Below, piece by piece: positions 1 through 10,290 of a stretch of DNA of 64,000 bases; positions within the stretch are counted from its first letter, which is position 1, and every line of letters starts with the position of its first letter. A model generated the notes under the pieces. That model did no database searches. It was not told the DNA's origin and was given only the letters and a program-made list of their open reading frames with translations. Source of the DNA: Turbatrix aceti (Eukaryota; Nematoda; Chromadorea; Rhabditida; Panagrolaimidae). The stretch is from the NCBI GenBank assembly GCA_963969345.1, contig OZ017770.1, forward strand, positions 9,433,246 to 9,497,245. Direction: 5' to 3'. The position numbers were made by a program, and so were the translations under genes.

Positions 1-300
1 TTTTTATCAAAAGATATGTTCTGTTTGTGTGCGACCCAATGCCACTCCCAGCAACTCACAGCGACCCACGGCACGTCAAAATATTTGACCTGAGAAAATT
101 TTTATGCTATGCCATGTCGCTTTGGTAATCAGATAACTCTTTTAATTTTCTGTAAAGAAAACGGCAATGTTGTTTGACTCGGATAACTGGCTTGCTTTCT
201 GTGTAAATTTTAAAATTCAGAAACAATCCAAAATTCAGAGTAATGCTTCATAATGTAGTTTTTTAGGCATGTTGCTCAAAATTAATATTTTTTCTCGGAC
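1..300 (-). repeat. Repeat module B, partial copy
   Basis: This stretch is the reverse complement of the module seen at 10290-10830, 13315-13868 and 29215-29795. All share the tract around 'gcgacccacggcacgtcaaa' and the 'ttatctgattaccaaagcg' tract. No coding content is visible. Here it runs off the left edge of the window and leads directly into module A. Confidence 0.85.
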
Positions 301-870
301 ATGGCTCGTTGCGAGGGACGTAGACTTGATTTACTAAACAAATATTTTTATAACAATATTAAAACTAATCCTCTTATCAAGCTGTTAAAATTCTTACACA
401 ACGCGCATGCGCTGGCGAGTTTAAGCTCTGATCATCAAAAAAACATACATACATACATAGATATACATAGACAACCACCTTTACTCCGAAACGACCGAGT
501 TGACACGATCGACTGCTGCGCACAATCATGCCAAAACACACTAGTTAGTAGAGTTGAACTCACTTTGTATCACGAATTCTGCGTTGGTCTTTGCTGCCTT
601 TTACAAGTGGTTATTGCTGATTATTATGTTGCATCAGGCACAGCATGTGCTTTTTGGTCAATAGGGGAGAGGGGGGGGATTTGGTTGATTGTTTCTGCTG
701 CTCAATTTTTGTTCTTACGTTTTACCCGGCGTTCTTTATTTACATATATGTATTTGTTATCCATCACTATTGTTTTACTCGTATAAATACTTGTCTGACA
801 GATTGTTGTTATGTTCACATCTTCTTTTTGTTATGCCTTTTTGTATCGATTATGTTAAACGGGGCCAGGT
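301..870 (+). repeat. Repeat module A, copy 1 (with ORF remnant)
   Basis: Module A recurs at 12586-13178 (minus), 14362-14760 (plus), 28430-29083 (minus) and 30520-30735 (plus, partial). It contains an ORF: 161 codons here and 201 codons at 28478-29083. The 12.6 kb copy splits it into two reading frames. The predicted protein is rich in Phe, Cys, Tyr and Ile and resembles no family I know. Its openness probably reflects recent copying rather than selection. The module supplies the arms of the elements at 12586-14935 and 28235-30735. Confidence 0.8.
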
Positions 871-879
871 AGCTGTGTG

Positions 880-1740
880 CTGAACGCGATGAGTTCAATG
901 AGATTAGGTCTTTTACAAACTCGGGACACTAGTTGAAAGCTTTCAATCACTTCACGGGGAGTTCAAGAGTGATTACAAACGTCTGGAATCTGTGATTGAT
1001 CGTGATTGTTTTCGGTGTTTGCTTATTCAGATCAGCAAGCGACGAAACTACTATTTTTTCGATGAATTCGTTTTTATTAGCACCTGCGTTTTTTTGGCTA
1101 CGATCCTGTCAACGACCTAGTGAATGATGCCTTCGGTGGTCATCAACAACACTAAACATACGTTTTCTTGTAAATTAAGATGTTCTCCTGGCTTAATGGA
1201 ACGACCCTTTGTTGCTATTTTTCAACTTTGGCAGATTTTTGGATAACTGTGTATTGCAGAGCTTTTATTAATTTATCTTCCTAAGTTGGTGAATAACTAA
1301 CGAGTTGTCCAATTTTATTTGCACAACAAATAGTGTTAACGGCTTGTTTTACTCTAAATTTTGGTTTAATCCTATTGGGTATGCTTTATTTTCCTAGTTT
1401 TTTTGTTTATTTATTTACCGTCCTTCTCAATGGTGAAGTGTCCCAAGACCCAATTCAAATACTGCCAAATGACGGTGACGTAATGCGAATTTGTCTCATG
1501 CTTGTCCAAAGATTAAAAATAAAGTGTATCAGGGAGTAACCACCAATTTTATTTTCTCAATTTTGCAGCATAGAAATGGATCCAAAAGCTTCAGGTCAAC
1601 AGGGGCCCTCCTTAATTGGTTTTCTAGGTGATATTCGCTTACAACTCCTTGAAAAACCAGTACTGCATTATCACGTAAAACTTTGGCTGCCGTAAAACAT
1701 TGACGACAGCCAAAGTTTTTTATTTCTATTTGGCAATTAA
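880..1740 (+). repeat. Repeat module D, copy 1
   Basis: The sequence is present in inverted orientation at 31600-32445. A 68-codon ORF (1333-1539; partner 31757-31963) is open in both copies and differs at only a few residues. It encodes a hydrophobic stretch that could span a membrane, followed by a polar tail. I do not recognise it. Two copies with one open frame are weak evidence for a gene. Confidence 0.75.
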
Positions 1741-2150
1741 TTATACTCCTAGTCCGTTAATCCAAGATTTTCCTTTTCCTGGCTCCTGACACAGCGCTTC
1801 CATTCTTCTTTTGTGAAGTAAAACAAGCAAGTGATGCCATACGGACACTGACCTTGGTTTCTGAAATCAGTATCCTATGGCATCATTGGAAAACCGTTTC
1901 AACGGAAACAGATTTTTTTCTTTCTATTTGCTTCAAGTTACAGTACATAGCTTTTAAGTCGAAAGGCTTACGAAGAGCGACTTCTTGCCTGCATTTGAGA
2001 GCAGACTTTGTTCTACTATGTATTTCTGGTCCATTTTTGCCATTACACAGGGAGAGCAAACGCAAAAATTTTATTAAAATTGTCATTTATTTTTTAAAAA
2101 GGTACATGCATTGAAAAGAATTTTAAATGGCAAACTGTGTCACTGTAAAT
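1740..2150 (-). repeat. Repeat module C, tail portion, inverted
   Basis: The region is the reverse complement of part of 12120-12400, including 'cctatggcatcattggaaaa' and the 'ccaagattttccttttcctgg' tract. It carries the uninterrupted form of the site (ggatactgatttcag on the other strand) into which the large retroelement inserted at 16574 and 34716. Confidence 0.75.
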
Positions 2151-2690
2151 TAATTTGTTCTTCAAAATTAAAAATAAAAATAATGGACTTTTTTGAATGA
2201 ATCATTCAAAACAGATATTCACCTACATGCATATGTTTTTTGTTTCTTTTCATTGCTGTTTTGAATTTAAATGTGTTTTTCGGATTCAAATTGGCAAACT
2301 TATCAGCATTGGTTTATGCAAAAAAACCCGACTATTCTATAACCGACTTCCCCCATTAGTGCAGGCTACAAGTTTGTTTACTGTTTTAGGGTCCGAAAAT
2401 CTAGCTTTACCGGTTTATGTAAAACTTCTCAATTATAAATTATTGCTAAAAAGATTTAGGGGTACGTTTTTGCTTTTCATGTTTTCCTTGAACATCCATT
2501 TCACGTCTGTTTTTTTTTAATCCAGACATGTTTTGGGTTTTTAAGTAATTCTGTTGGTCATACATTTTTCCCCCGTTATTGTGAATTTTATCATCGTCGT
2601 CATTACAAGGCTTGTATTTGGATTTAAGTGACGTTAAAAAGTACCACTTTTTGCTGCACAAGCCTATACCCCCGGCACTTTTTTTGTACT
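2150..2690. other. AT-rich stretch, no feature recognised
   Basis: Low-complexity T-rich sequence. Short ORFs on both strands have no visible codon structure or splice context. I see nothing to annotate here. Confidence 0.5.
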
Positions 2691-3230
2691 GCACTTCCAT
2701 TCCCCTCTCTCCCTTTTCCCATTTCCCAGCGATTCTTTGCCACCCACAGAGGCACACAGCGACCCTCGGTGACAAAATTTGACCTGGGGAAATTTTTTGT
2801 ACGGCATTTTTCCTCCTCCTATCTGAGACTGCGCTTTCATTGTTCAGTCTTTTTTTAAATACTGAACCTTTTTTTTAATTGTGCTGTCAATGACAAAATA
2901 AAAAAACAGCGTTTTGAATTTTTTAATATTTTTTTTACCTCACAGTACCTTTAAAAGAGCCGCATTGTGCTGTCAGTGACAAAGTATAAAAAAGAGAGTT
3001 CCAATTTTTTTTAATATTTGTTGTACCCCCCAGTACGTTTAAACGCGCAGCAGTGTGTGTGGAAAAAATAAAGGACTAGCTGGCTGGCTGGGTGGACAAC
3101 GACTGACTGAGTGAGTCCCCCCACCATCCATCAAACAGGCAGGAAGTCCCCACTTGCAAAAGTACTGTGACTGGCTAGTTATAAAAAAAGTCTACATGGC
3201 CACTACTCTTTGACAAGAGACATAGACTTG
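2690..3230 (-). repeat. Degenerate fragments of modules B and C
   Basis: 2740-2810 is a diverged match to module B (cacagcgaccc..cggtgacaaaatttgacc). 3060-3200 is an inverted piece of module C, recognisable by the gactgactgagtgagtcccc..ccatccatcaaacagg tract. No gene is visible. Confidence 0.6.
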
Positions 3231-3253
3231 ATTTACTAAAAAAATATTTTTGA

Positions 3254-3327
3254 ACTCAGCGGCTTGTTCGAGTTCTTCCAGTCGTGCAGCACTGCCTAAG
3301 TACCTTGCGTTGAGGGTGGCGACCTGT
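3254..3327 (-). pseudogene. Non-LTR retrotransposon endonuclease fragment
   Basis: On the minus strand this encodes the N-terminal motif of an endonuclease-exonuclease-phosphatase domain (VATLNARYLGSAARLEELEQ-like, with N and R in the usual places). That motif begins the AP-endonuclease of RTE-type LINEs. A nearly identical piece lies at 31109-31210 on the plus strand. Only about 25 codons remain, and the rest of the LINE is missing. Confidence 0.55.
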
Positions 3328-3890
3328 ATAAGGTTCTAAATATAAGGTTCTAAAAATCCTTTGGAACCCAAAACTTAGGTTAGAAACTGGCTGGTATAAA
3401 AATTTTTTTTGCCAAGTCAGGTCACTGGCTACCTGAACAACTTGTTTTTGTTTTGATTTTTTTAAATTATTTTGCATTTTCTTTTTATTATGTTTTATAA
3501 GTGTGCGAATTGTAGTATACGGTTCTGAAAAACCTTCGGAACCCCAAATTAAGGTTAGAAACTAGCTGGTACAAAAATATTTTTTTGCCAAGTTTTTCAG
3601 GTATACCCGTAAAATGTCTTTTTTTTATTTTTGTACCAGCTAGTTTTTAATCTAAATTTTAGATTTTAAAAGATTTTTCAGAACCGTATACTACAATTCG
3701 CACACTTATAAAACATAATAAAAAGAAAATGCAAAATAATTTTAAAAAATTTAAAAAAAAAGTTTTTCAGGTAGCCAGCGACCAGTAAGACTTGGCAAAA
3801 AAAATTTTTATACCAGCCAGTTTGCAACCTAAGTTTTGGGTTCCAAAGGATTTTTAGAACCTTATATTTAGAACCTTATATTACAATTCG
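3325..3890. repeat. Foldback (inverted repeat) element
   Basis: 3330-3545 is matched in reverse complement by 3665-3885. Both arms contain ggttctaaa(a/t)atcctttggaaccc, the 'accagccagttt' tract and a cttataaaacataataaaaag core, separated by about 120 bp. No coding sequence is visible. The element ends just 5' of the splice acceptor of the orphan exon at 3908, so it may have separated that exon from the rest of its gene. Confidence 0.75.
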
Positions 3891-3907
3891 CAAATTTACT
3901 TTTGCAG

Positions 3908-4391
3908 CCAAAAAACCCAACGCATCCAAATCTCGCGATCTACGGCGAAGACCTTTTCGGCCCCCTGCGCGAGCCTCGAACGTGCGATCGACTCCGAATC
4001 TCGATACAGTACTGCGTTTGCAACTTCAGCAAAAACGTGTTGCCAGCAAATAACTTAACTGCTATCGGCATTGCAGAAGAGAGTGTTATGAGGATCAACC
4101 AGGAACTCGACGACCACCCCGAAACAAATTCAAGCTGCGCCAGGTTGTCGCTAGATTTGAAGAAGGCAGTCACGGCTGAAAGCTTTTTACCAAAAGGAAA
4201 CGGGCTTATGTTACGGATTTTTTGGTCGACAAAACCGGGAACCGGCGAGTTCAGCACAGTCGCGGTCGAAGGAAAAAATGGCACCATGAAAATCGTATCG
4301 ACCAGATTTCCCAGAAGCAGTCGATATGAAAAGGAAGCTGAATGCGTTGAACACTCGCTACTTCGAGCGTATTGTTTCTGTTTGCAATAAA
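3908..4391 (+). pseudogene. Orphan terminal exon, unidentified
   Basis: A good acceptor (acttttgcag) ends at 3907, and a polyadenylation signal AATAAA lies at 4386-4391, so this looks like the last exon of a transcript. The longest frame is open for about 160 codons and ends within the poly(A) signal. Another frame from the same acceptor gives a basic Arg/Pro-rich tail of about 47 residues ending in a normal stop near 4048, leaving a 3' UTR of about 340 bp. I cannot choose between them and recognise neither. No upstream exon is visible, because the foldback at 3325-3890 sits there. The gene is probably truncated. Confidence 0.35.
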
Positions 4392-4448
4392 TGGTAAAAG
4401 AAATAATTTTGATGCAAAATATTATAGAACTTCCGGGCGTTAAAGTGA

Positions 4449-4545
4449 GTCAGGGTGATGAAAAGGGATTTCCCATGGTAGTCCGATAGGAATTATCCCC
4501 GGGTGAGCGTTTTTTTGCTTCCAATTAGGGAAAAGATTTTTTTAC
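4449..4545. repeat. Fragment related to the CAGGGTG hAT-like MITE
   Basis: It begins CAGGGTGATGAA and contains gggatttcccatgg and aattatccccggg, the same words that fill the complete MITE at 58319-58674. The right end is not visible. The sequence 'tttttgcttcca' also occurs in the related fragment at 42440-42470. Confidence 0.45.
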
Positions 4546-4830
4546 ACGAGCATGCATTTTTTGAACGTAGACTTAAAAAAAGTTTGTATAGTTTGTTGTT
4601 CAAAGCTAATCTGTAGCAACATTCGGGGTATAAAGGTTGCACAATTTAAACTTTGTCTAAAAATTGCTTTTCCCAATTTCGAATTTGAAAAGAAATCGAA
4701 TTTCGCCACCGCTTTACAGTTGGTGAATCAGCTTCTGTAAAACCGTGAACCATCATGAATCATTTACGTCTGCAATGATTCATGTTGTTGCGCGTGCATA
4801 TACCAGCGCCCCAACTGAGGAAGAGAATAC

Positions 4831-4907
4831 GTTGGTGTAGCTCAGTGGTTAGAGCAAGCGCCCGGATAGCGACCAGTTGTGTGTTCAATTCCCCCCGCCG
4901 ACCAACC
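4831..4907 (+). pseudogene. tRNA-like sequence 1
   Basis: It has a pol III A box (tagctcagtgg), a D-arm (gctc...gagc), a B box-like gttcaattcc and acceptor ends GTTGGT/ACCAAC. The anticodon stem has only three pairs, and the base 5' of the putative anticodon is C instead of the invariant U. It is therefore better read as a tRNA-derived repeat than a working tRNA. Confidence 0.6.
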
Positions 4908-4956
4908 TTTTCCTCGGTAACAATGTCAGACCGTTAAATGTTTACATCTGATCTAT

Positions 4957-5610
4957 GACGCTTATTTTTGAAAAATAAGCAAAACGCTTATTTAGCAAAA
5001 CGCTTATTCAAAAATAAGCGAAACGCTTATTTCAAGCCCAAAGCCGCCAACGTTATTCAAAAATGCGAAGCGCCGCTTAATGCGGGACGCTTATTTAGCA
5101 CGCTTATCTAGCGACGCTTATTTGCCGCTTACAAAAATAAGCGAAACGCTTATTTAGCAAAACGCTTATTCAAAAATAAGCGAAACGCTTATTTAGCAAA
5201 ACGCTTATTCAAAAATAAGCGAAACGCTTATTTAGCAAAACGCTTATTTTTAAAAAATAAGCGGGACGCTTATTTAGCAAAACGCTTATTCAAAAATAAG
5301 CGAAACGCTTATTTAGCAAAGCGCTTATTCAAAAATAAGCGAAACGCTTATTTAGCAAAACGCTTATTCAAAAATAAGCGAAACGCTTATTTAGCAAAAC
5401 GCTTATTCAAAAATAAGCGAAACGCTTATTTAGCAAAGCGCTTATTCAAAAATAAGCGAAACGCTTATTTAGCAAAACGCTTATTCAAAAATAAGCGAAA
5501 CGCTTATTTAGCAAAACGCTTATTTTTAAAAAATAAGCGGGACGCTTATTTTAACATTGTACAATTCAAAAAAATAAGCGAAACGCTTATTTTTTAAAAA
5601 TAAGTGTCAC
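4957..5610. repeat. Palindromic word array (aataagcg/cgcttatt)
   Basis: The unit is about 38 bp: aaaaataagcgaaacgcttatttagcaaaacgcttattc in degenerate repeats. Each unit contains the same word in both orientations, so single strands can fold into serial hairpins. It lies between the tRNA-like arms. The ends read atgacgcttattttt on the left and aaaaataagtgtcac on the right, an imperfect inverted terminus. No ORF is present. Confidence 0.85.
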
Positions 5611-5659
5611 AGATCAGATGTAAAAACATTTAACGGTCTGACATTGTTACCGAGGAAAA

Positions 5660-5736
5660 GGTTGGTAGGTAGTGGGACTTGAACCCCCGACTGGTCGCTC
5701 TCCGGGCGCTTGCTCTAACCACTGAGCTACACCAAC
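5660..5736 (-). pseudogene. tRNA-like sequence 2
   Basis: This is the best-preserved of the three. It has a seven-pair acceptor stem with one G-U (GTTGGTG with TACCAAC), a perfect D-arm, A box tagctcagtgg and B box ggttcaagtcc. The anticodon stem is poor (three pairs), and residue 33 is C. It is minus-strand, inverted relative to copy 1. Confidence 0.6.
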
Positions 5737-5845
5737 GTATTCTCTTCCCCAGTTGGGGCGCTGGTATATGCACGCGCAACAAGATCAGATTGTCTTAGAT
5801 CAGATGTAAAAAAATTTAACGGTCTGACATTGTTACCGAGGAAAA

Positions 5846-5922
5846 GGTTGGCCGGTGGGGGGACTTGAACCCACGACTAGTCGCTATATGGGCGCTTGAT
5901 TTAACCACTGAGCTACACCAAC
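5846..5922 (-). pseudogene. tRNA-like sequence 3
   Basis: This is a third copy in the right arm of the foldback. The A box region is intact. The D-arm has one change (gctcagtggttaaatc on the minus strand), which weakens the stem. The B box gggttcaagtcc is intact. It is judged a tRNA-derived relic. Confidence 0.55.
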
Positions 5923-6280
5923 GTATTCTCTTCCCCAGTTGGGGCGCTGGTATATGCACGCGCAACAACATGAATCATTGCCGACGTAATGATTCATGAT
6001 GGTTCACGGTTTTACAGAAGCTGATTCACCAACTGTAAAGCGGTTGCGAAATTCGATTTCTTTTCAAATTCAGTAAGTAAGTATAATCGTTACACGACAA
6101 ACAAATCAAAAAACAAAAATAAGCTCATTTAAAAAATAGATATTTGTATGCTATGTGGAAAGCAAAATTGCTGTGTTGTCGTCGGGTAAGTGTGAATTGT
6201 TTAGGGTTGTTGATTTGGTTGGGTTACGTCATGCTTGATAATTGAGCGTGTTGAAGTTGACCTGATGAAGAGAGAAGCTA

Positions 6281-9200
6281 CTATGAACATGAACAGACAG
6301 AAGATTCACGAAGACACGGGCGTAACTTGGTTGTAAACACGGGACGGAATTTGTTGAAATCGTAATTCTTGGATCGAAGGACAGATTGTACGTTGAAGAC
6401 TGTATTTCGCGTCTGGCGGACGTTTGCGTCTATTTTTGAGCGAATTCGTTGATGCGCTTCGAACGCGGCGACGAATTGGCTGAGGATGTCTTTTTTCAGC
6501 TGAAAATGGATGAAAAATTAGTTTTCGCAAACCAAAAACAAAAGAAAAAACGTTTTTATTTCAATTACAGAAAAAAAACGCATAGTAACATTTTCTACAG
6601 TTTTTTTACCTTTGAAGTCTTCGACGTCTACGTAGGGGACCTACGTAGGGTACGTAAAAGACCTTTAAAAAGTTACCAAGAAACGTTGAAATAGCTTTGA
6701 ACACTTCGAACACTTCAAAGCCTTCGACGTCTACGTAGGGTACGTAGAAGAACTTCGAAGGGTACCCGTTTTCGCCTTTTCACCCCAAAAAACCAACTTT
6801 CAATATGCCATCACTGGGCACGCCATTGGCAGACTCGAGTTCCATGAGCTCATTGTGCAGGACCCTTTGCTTCTCAGCAAGCGTAATTTCCTGTACCCGA
6901 TTGTTGAGGTCTTCCTTGCGTAGCCGAAGTTGGTAAAGCTCCTGGACGTAGATTACCCATTGCTCGAGTGTAAACCGGACCTTCGGACGATTGATGAGTG
7001 GAATTTCAAGCTCCAGTCCGACTCTGTTGACTTCGTAGATCCTCGATTCGGTTTCGTCGAGTCCAACTTCCTGAGCCGAGCGATGCCGTTCATTCTGCCT
7101 CTTCAGCACCTGTTCTGCGTACCTCTGAACCCGCTTGATATTTCTCGGCGAGACCGGGATGGCTGGTGCAAGAACTGCAAGCGCATTCTGCAGATCGGCA
7201 GCGTTGATGCCATCGGTCAGGGTCTTGGCACGATTTTTACGCCTCTTCAAAAGTTCGGCACGACGGTTATTGCGTCGTGCATCGGTTGTTGTAGGGGTAT
7301 GAAATTCAGCCGGAGAAGCATTTGGCATGATTTCAATTTTCGTTGTAGGACCCGCAATGATGAAAGATTTCTGCTGTTTTTTGTGCTCGTCGGCTTCCTT
7401 GACCATATCCGGGTCAATGGCTACCGTAGCCCGTCGATCACTGTTCCTCGCCCGCGACATCTTAGCCCGACGCCCGAGGAGACCGGCTTCCTTCTGGGAT
7501 TCAGAAGCCGCCGATGCCATGTGATGTTTACCGTGACCGTTGTTAGCTGCTGTCAACTTTGGAGTTTCCTGAATCGTCGGTTGGGATGGTTTCTTGGACG
7601 ACGGTGAAAAGTAGGTGATCACACGTGTTATTCTAAAGAGTAACTATTTTTTGACAAGTTTTAAATTTATTTTTATCAGTATTTGTGATGATATGTGCTT
7701 AAAGCATTCTGACTGTTTTTTTAATTGTGTGGTGATTTTTTACCATAATGATACAAAACATGAAAAAATCATAAGTTACAGTACGTACCCAAATCTAATT
7801 TTATATTGAGAATTTACCATCTGCGCAAGTGAAAGATTAGCATACATTTTAGGCGAGCTTTAAGCATTCTAATTGTTTTTTTAATTGTTTGGTGATACTT
7901 TCCCGCTACCTGACTATTATATTAAAAAAACAAAAAACGTTTAAAATTAAAAATTTTGTTAAACGAAAAGTAATATAATAGGAGTAATATAAAAAGTGTT
8001 ACTCTGATTTAGCCTGGAAAACAAAACGTAATAAAATAGTGACAAAAAGTGTTAATCTACTTCAGCCTGCTAAATCTAACGTAACATTATAGAAAAACGA
8101 ATATTTGGAATGTTTTAAACAATTTTTTTAGGTTCAGGGGACAAAAAGTACCTTCGAAGTCTTTGTCGTCTACGTAGGGTACGTCTACGTAGGGTATGGC
8201 TATCGGCTTGGGTGGTGCTGGAGGAGGAATCTTGCGGAACTGAGATTGTTGTTGTTGTCGGAAACGACTCACTACGTCCACTCCGGTAAGATCCCAGTTT
8301 TTGAGAACGTTGTTTACGGACGCGAGTTTTTCGTCAATTTCCTAGAAAAAAAATTGCATTTCGTTTTTTTATGAAAAAAATGTGCACACAAACAGTGTTC
8401 CGCTCTGGCCAAAATCGACTCTCGACTCTGACTCAGAGTCGAGAGTCGAGAGTCGAAAGAGTCGACTCTTTCGACTCCGACTCATAGAATCGACTTTTTG
8501 ACTCCAAGTCAAAAATAGGTTCACAGAAAACGCATCAATAAAAGCCTAAAACTGCGTGCTTTCATCGTTAACGACTTTTTATTTTACAAAATCAAAAATT
8601 TGGCACCAAAAATGGCTTTAAAAGTGTATTTTTTTCAAAAAATTTTTATCAAAGAGTCGACTCCAAAGAGTCAAATGGTCATTTTGTAAAAATCGACTCT
8701 CGACTCTGACTCTGACTCTCGACTCTCGGAGTCAGAGTCAGAGTCAAAGAGTCGACTCTGAGTCGGAGTCAGCGGAACACTGCACACAAATTTTTGGAAA
8801 AAAAAAGGATTAGTGAAAGAATGGAATACAATAAAACAAATATTGAATAGAAAGAGTACCACACAGAAAATGAAAAAAAAAGAAAATCGATTCTCAAAAA
8901 CAAAGAAAAAAATGTATGAAAAATGTTAGCTTTCGATAAAAAAAATCACAAATGACAAACAAAAAAATGGACAAAAAGCAGTCTAACACAAGAAAATGAG
9001 AAACAAATTTTAAAAAATGTTCGAAATAATTTTTTTTGCTTCCATAATTTATTAATATGCAGATCATTTTTTTTCCTAAAAAATGTCTAGGAAAAATTCT
9101 AAGCTTGTGGATAGTAAAAAACAAAATGAAAAAAAAATACTCCAAGGGAAAAAAGTAAAAGAAAACTTGGTTGAGATTTCCGAACACAACAGCAACAACA

Positions 9201-9383
9201 CACACAGAAAAAAAATACAGAAAGAAGATACCACAACAACAACTACAAGGAAAATTTATTCACCTTGAATTTATCATCCCATGCGTTTCTGCCAAACTGA
9301 TTGGCAACAATACTTCTCGCATTTGCAGCCTGTAGACGAACCATCTGAAGGTGAAATTTGTCACAAATTGACTCGTTTAGGAG
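6281..9383 (-). CDS. Uncharacterised multi-exon coiled-coil protein (3' part)
   Basis: Four minus-strand exons fit splice sites. 9383-9264 runs from acceptor attgtcag to donor AAG|gtgaat, 40 codons, phase 0. One exon starts at 8341 (acceptor tttttttctag) and ends in or before 8150. A large exon runs from about 7632 or 7646 to 6798 and is followed by donor gttggt. The terminal exon is 6499-6281 (acceptor cattttcag, 73 codons with stop, phase 0). The protein is basic and Ser/Pro-rich in the middle, with a predicted helical Leu/Glu/Arg segment (FTLEQWVIYVQELYQLRLRK) and an Arg-rich linker, which suggests a nuclear or scaffolding coiled-coil protein. I do not recognise the family. The true 5' end lies upstream of 9383 and was not found. 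The second exon runs straight into a repeat motif (see 8125-8200), so its donor is uncertain. Confidence 0.6.
6605..6775. repeat. CTACGTAGGGTACGTAG motif, two copies
   Basis: Two copies of a quasi-palindromic motif (ttcgacgtctacgtagggtacgtag, flanked by ttcgaag-like words) lie in the last intron of the coiled-coil gene. The same motif is found at 8140-8200, 11415-11480, 14215-14285 and 30230-30290. Confidence 0.7.
7640..8200. repeat. Intronic remnant of the 53-bp array and CTACGTAG motif
   Basis: 7965-8095 holds two degenerate units of the 53-bp repeat (aaaaagtgttactctgatttagcctgg...). 8100-8200 matches the sequence that follows that array elsewhere (gaatatttggaatgtttt, ttcaggggacaaaaagtacc, then the CTACGTAG motif). 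The motif joins the coding sequence of the neighbouring exon without an obvious boundary. Confidence 0.7.
8393..8782. mobile_element. hAT-like MITE, GAGTC-word type
   Basis: This 390-bp element has 12-bp perfect inverted termini, CAGTGTTCCGCT and AGCGGAACACTG. It is flanked by a perfect 8-bp target duplication CACACAAA (8385-8392 and 8783-8790), the size expected for hAT transposons. Both subterminal regions are packed with more than two dozen copies of GAGTC/GACTC in both orientations. No coding capacity is visible. It lies in an intron of the minus-strand coiled-coil gene. Confidence 0.9.
8800..9260. other. AT-rich intron, no feature recognised
   Basis: This is A/T-rich intronic sequence of the coiled-coil gene. 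ORFs on both strands are low-complexity Lys/Phe runs and are not credible. Confidence 0.5.
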
Positions 9384-10290
9384 CTGACAATTGACACCGT
9401 GAGGAATCATGAATGGATAAAAATTTTTTTAGAGAAACTTGGTGTTCGAGTGTACAAAGGAATCGTAAAACAGAATATTGGCGGGAGAATTACAAGAAGA
9501 TGGAGACGGAGTTTTTTGTGGCAAAGAAAAAAACATTCAACAAAGGACAGTCAGGAGTAGGAGAAGAAAAATCAATGCGCTGCGTTCCACAATGGGTCGA
9601 AACCACTGTCCCGAAAGTCACCGAATGCACAGGACATACGGGCGCACAGGACATTTGCCCTTGACGAATTTGAGTAGAGTGTACTAGAAAAATCATATTT
9701 ATGTACGTAATAAAGGTCGAAACCCGATCCAGAATGCATTCGACGCGCAACAAAATTTGCTTTCTAACGATTATATTTAGTCCTATTTTAATGATTACAA
9801 AAAAATGCTAATATCGCTCCGCAAAGGTGATGCCACTGCAGCGATGTAAAATTCATCGAAAGTTACTATTTTTAAGAGCCAAACCGGCCCGAAAAAAAAA
9901 TGCAAGCAAAATTTTATTACTTATGGTACAGCATTGGGGCTACGGTTGCGCTCGCAGTTGATTCAGTCCTTCACCACGGGTGGCAGCAGATGTCACCTGT
10001 CCGTGCAAGCGGTCGCGTCCTTTCTCAAACCTGCTCGCAGCTGTCCGCTACAGTATGTAGCCAGCATCCGTACTTTTGTTTCTACCGTTGAACCAAAAAT
10101 ACTGTACAAGGGTATGCACTTCAGACATTGTCTGTACAATTAAAATTCAAAACTCTGCAAATTGTGGATTAACGGTTAGCAACATATTGACAGCAAAAAC
10201 ATCTTTTTAAAATCACACAAAAATGTTTAAAGGACCAAAAATTGGAGCGCAGACGGTATTGCTAATGTTTAGATGTCAGCGTAAGTAAAA
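9384..10290. other. Intergenic or 5' region, no gene resolved
   Basis: Small ORFs exist (9413-9664, 9900-10143 plus; 9490-9753 minus), but none has a splice context or family resemblance. The minus-strand 5' exons of the coiled-coil gene could lie here. Confidence 0.4.

Larger units (their letters stand above)
4665..6075. mobile_element. Foldback element with tRNA-like arms and palindromic core
   Basis: 4665-4955 is repeated in inverted orientation at 5790-6070, and part of it again at 5610-5790. The arms share the run 'gtgaatcagcttctgtaaaa', an atgattcatg hairpin, the 'gcgcgtgcatataccagcgc' tract, a tRNA-like sequence and 'ttcctcggtaacaatgtcag'. The core (4957-5610) is an array of AATAAGCG/CGCTTATT words. 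No ORF is visible. The arms look like a duplicated tRNA-derived SINE or MITE, and the core looks like a separate insertion with termini gtgac(a/g)cttattttt. Confidence 0.7.

Noticed and set aside
6930..7607. 225-codon plus-strand ORF
   Set aside because: It is antisense to the large exon of the minus-strand coiled-coil gene, whose splice sites and composition are better. The plus frame has no splice or start support.
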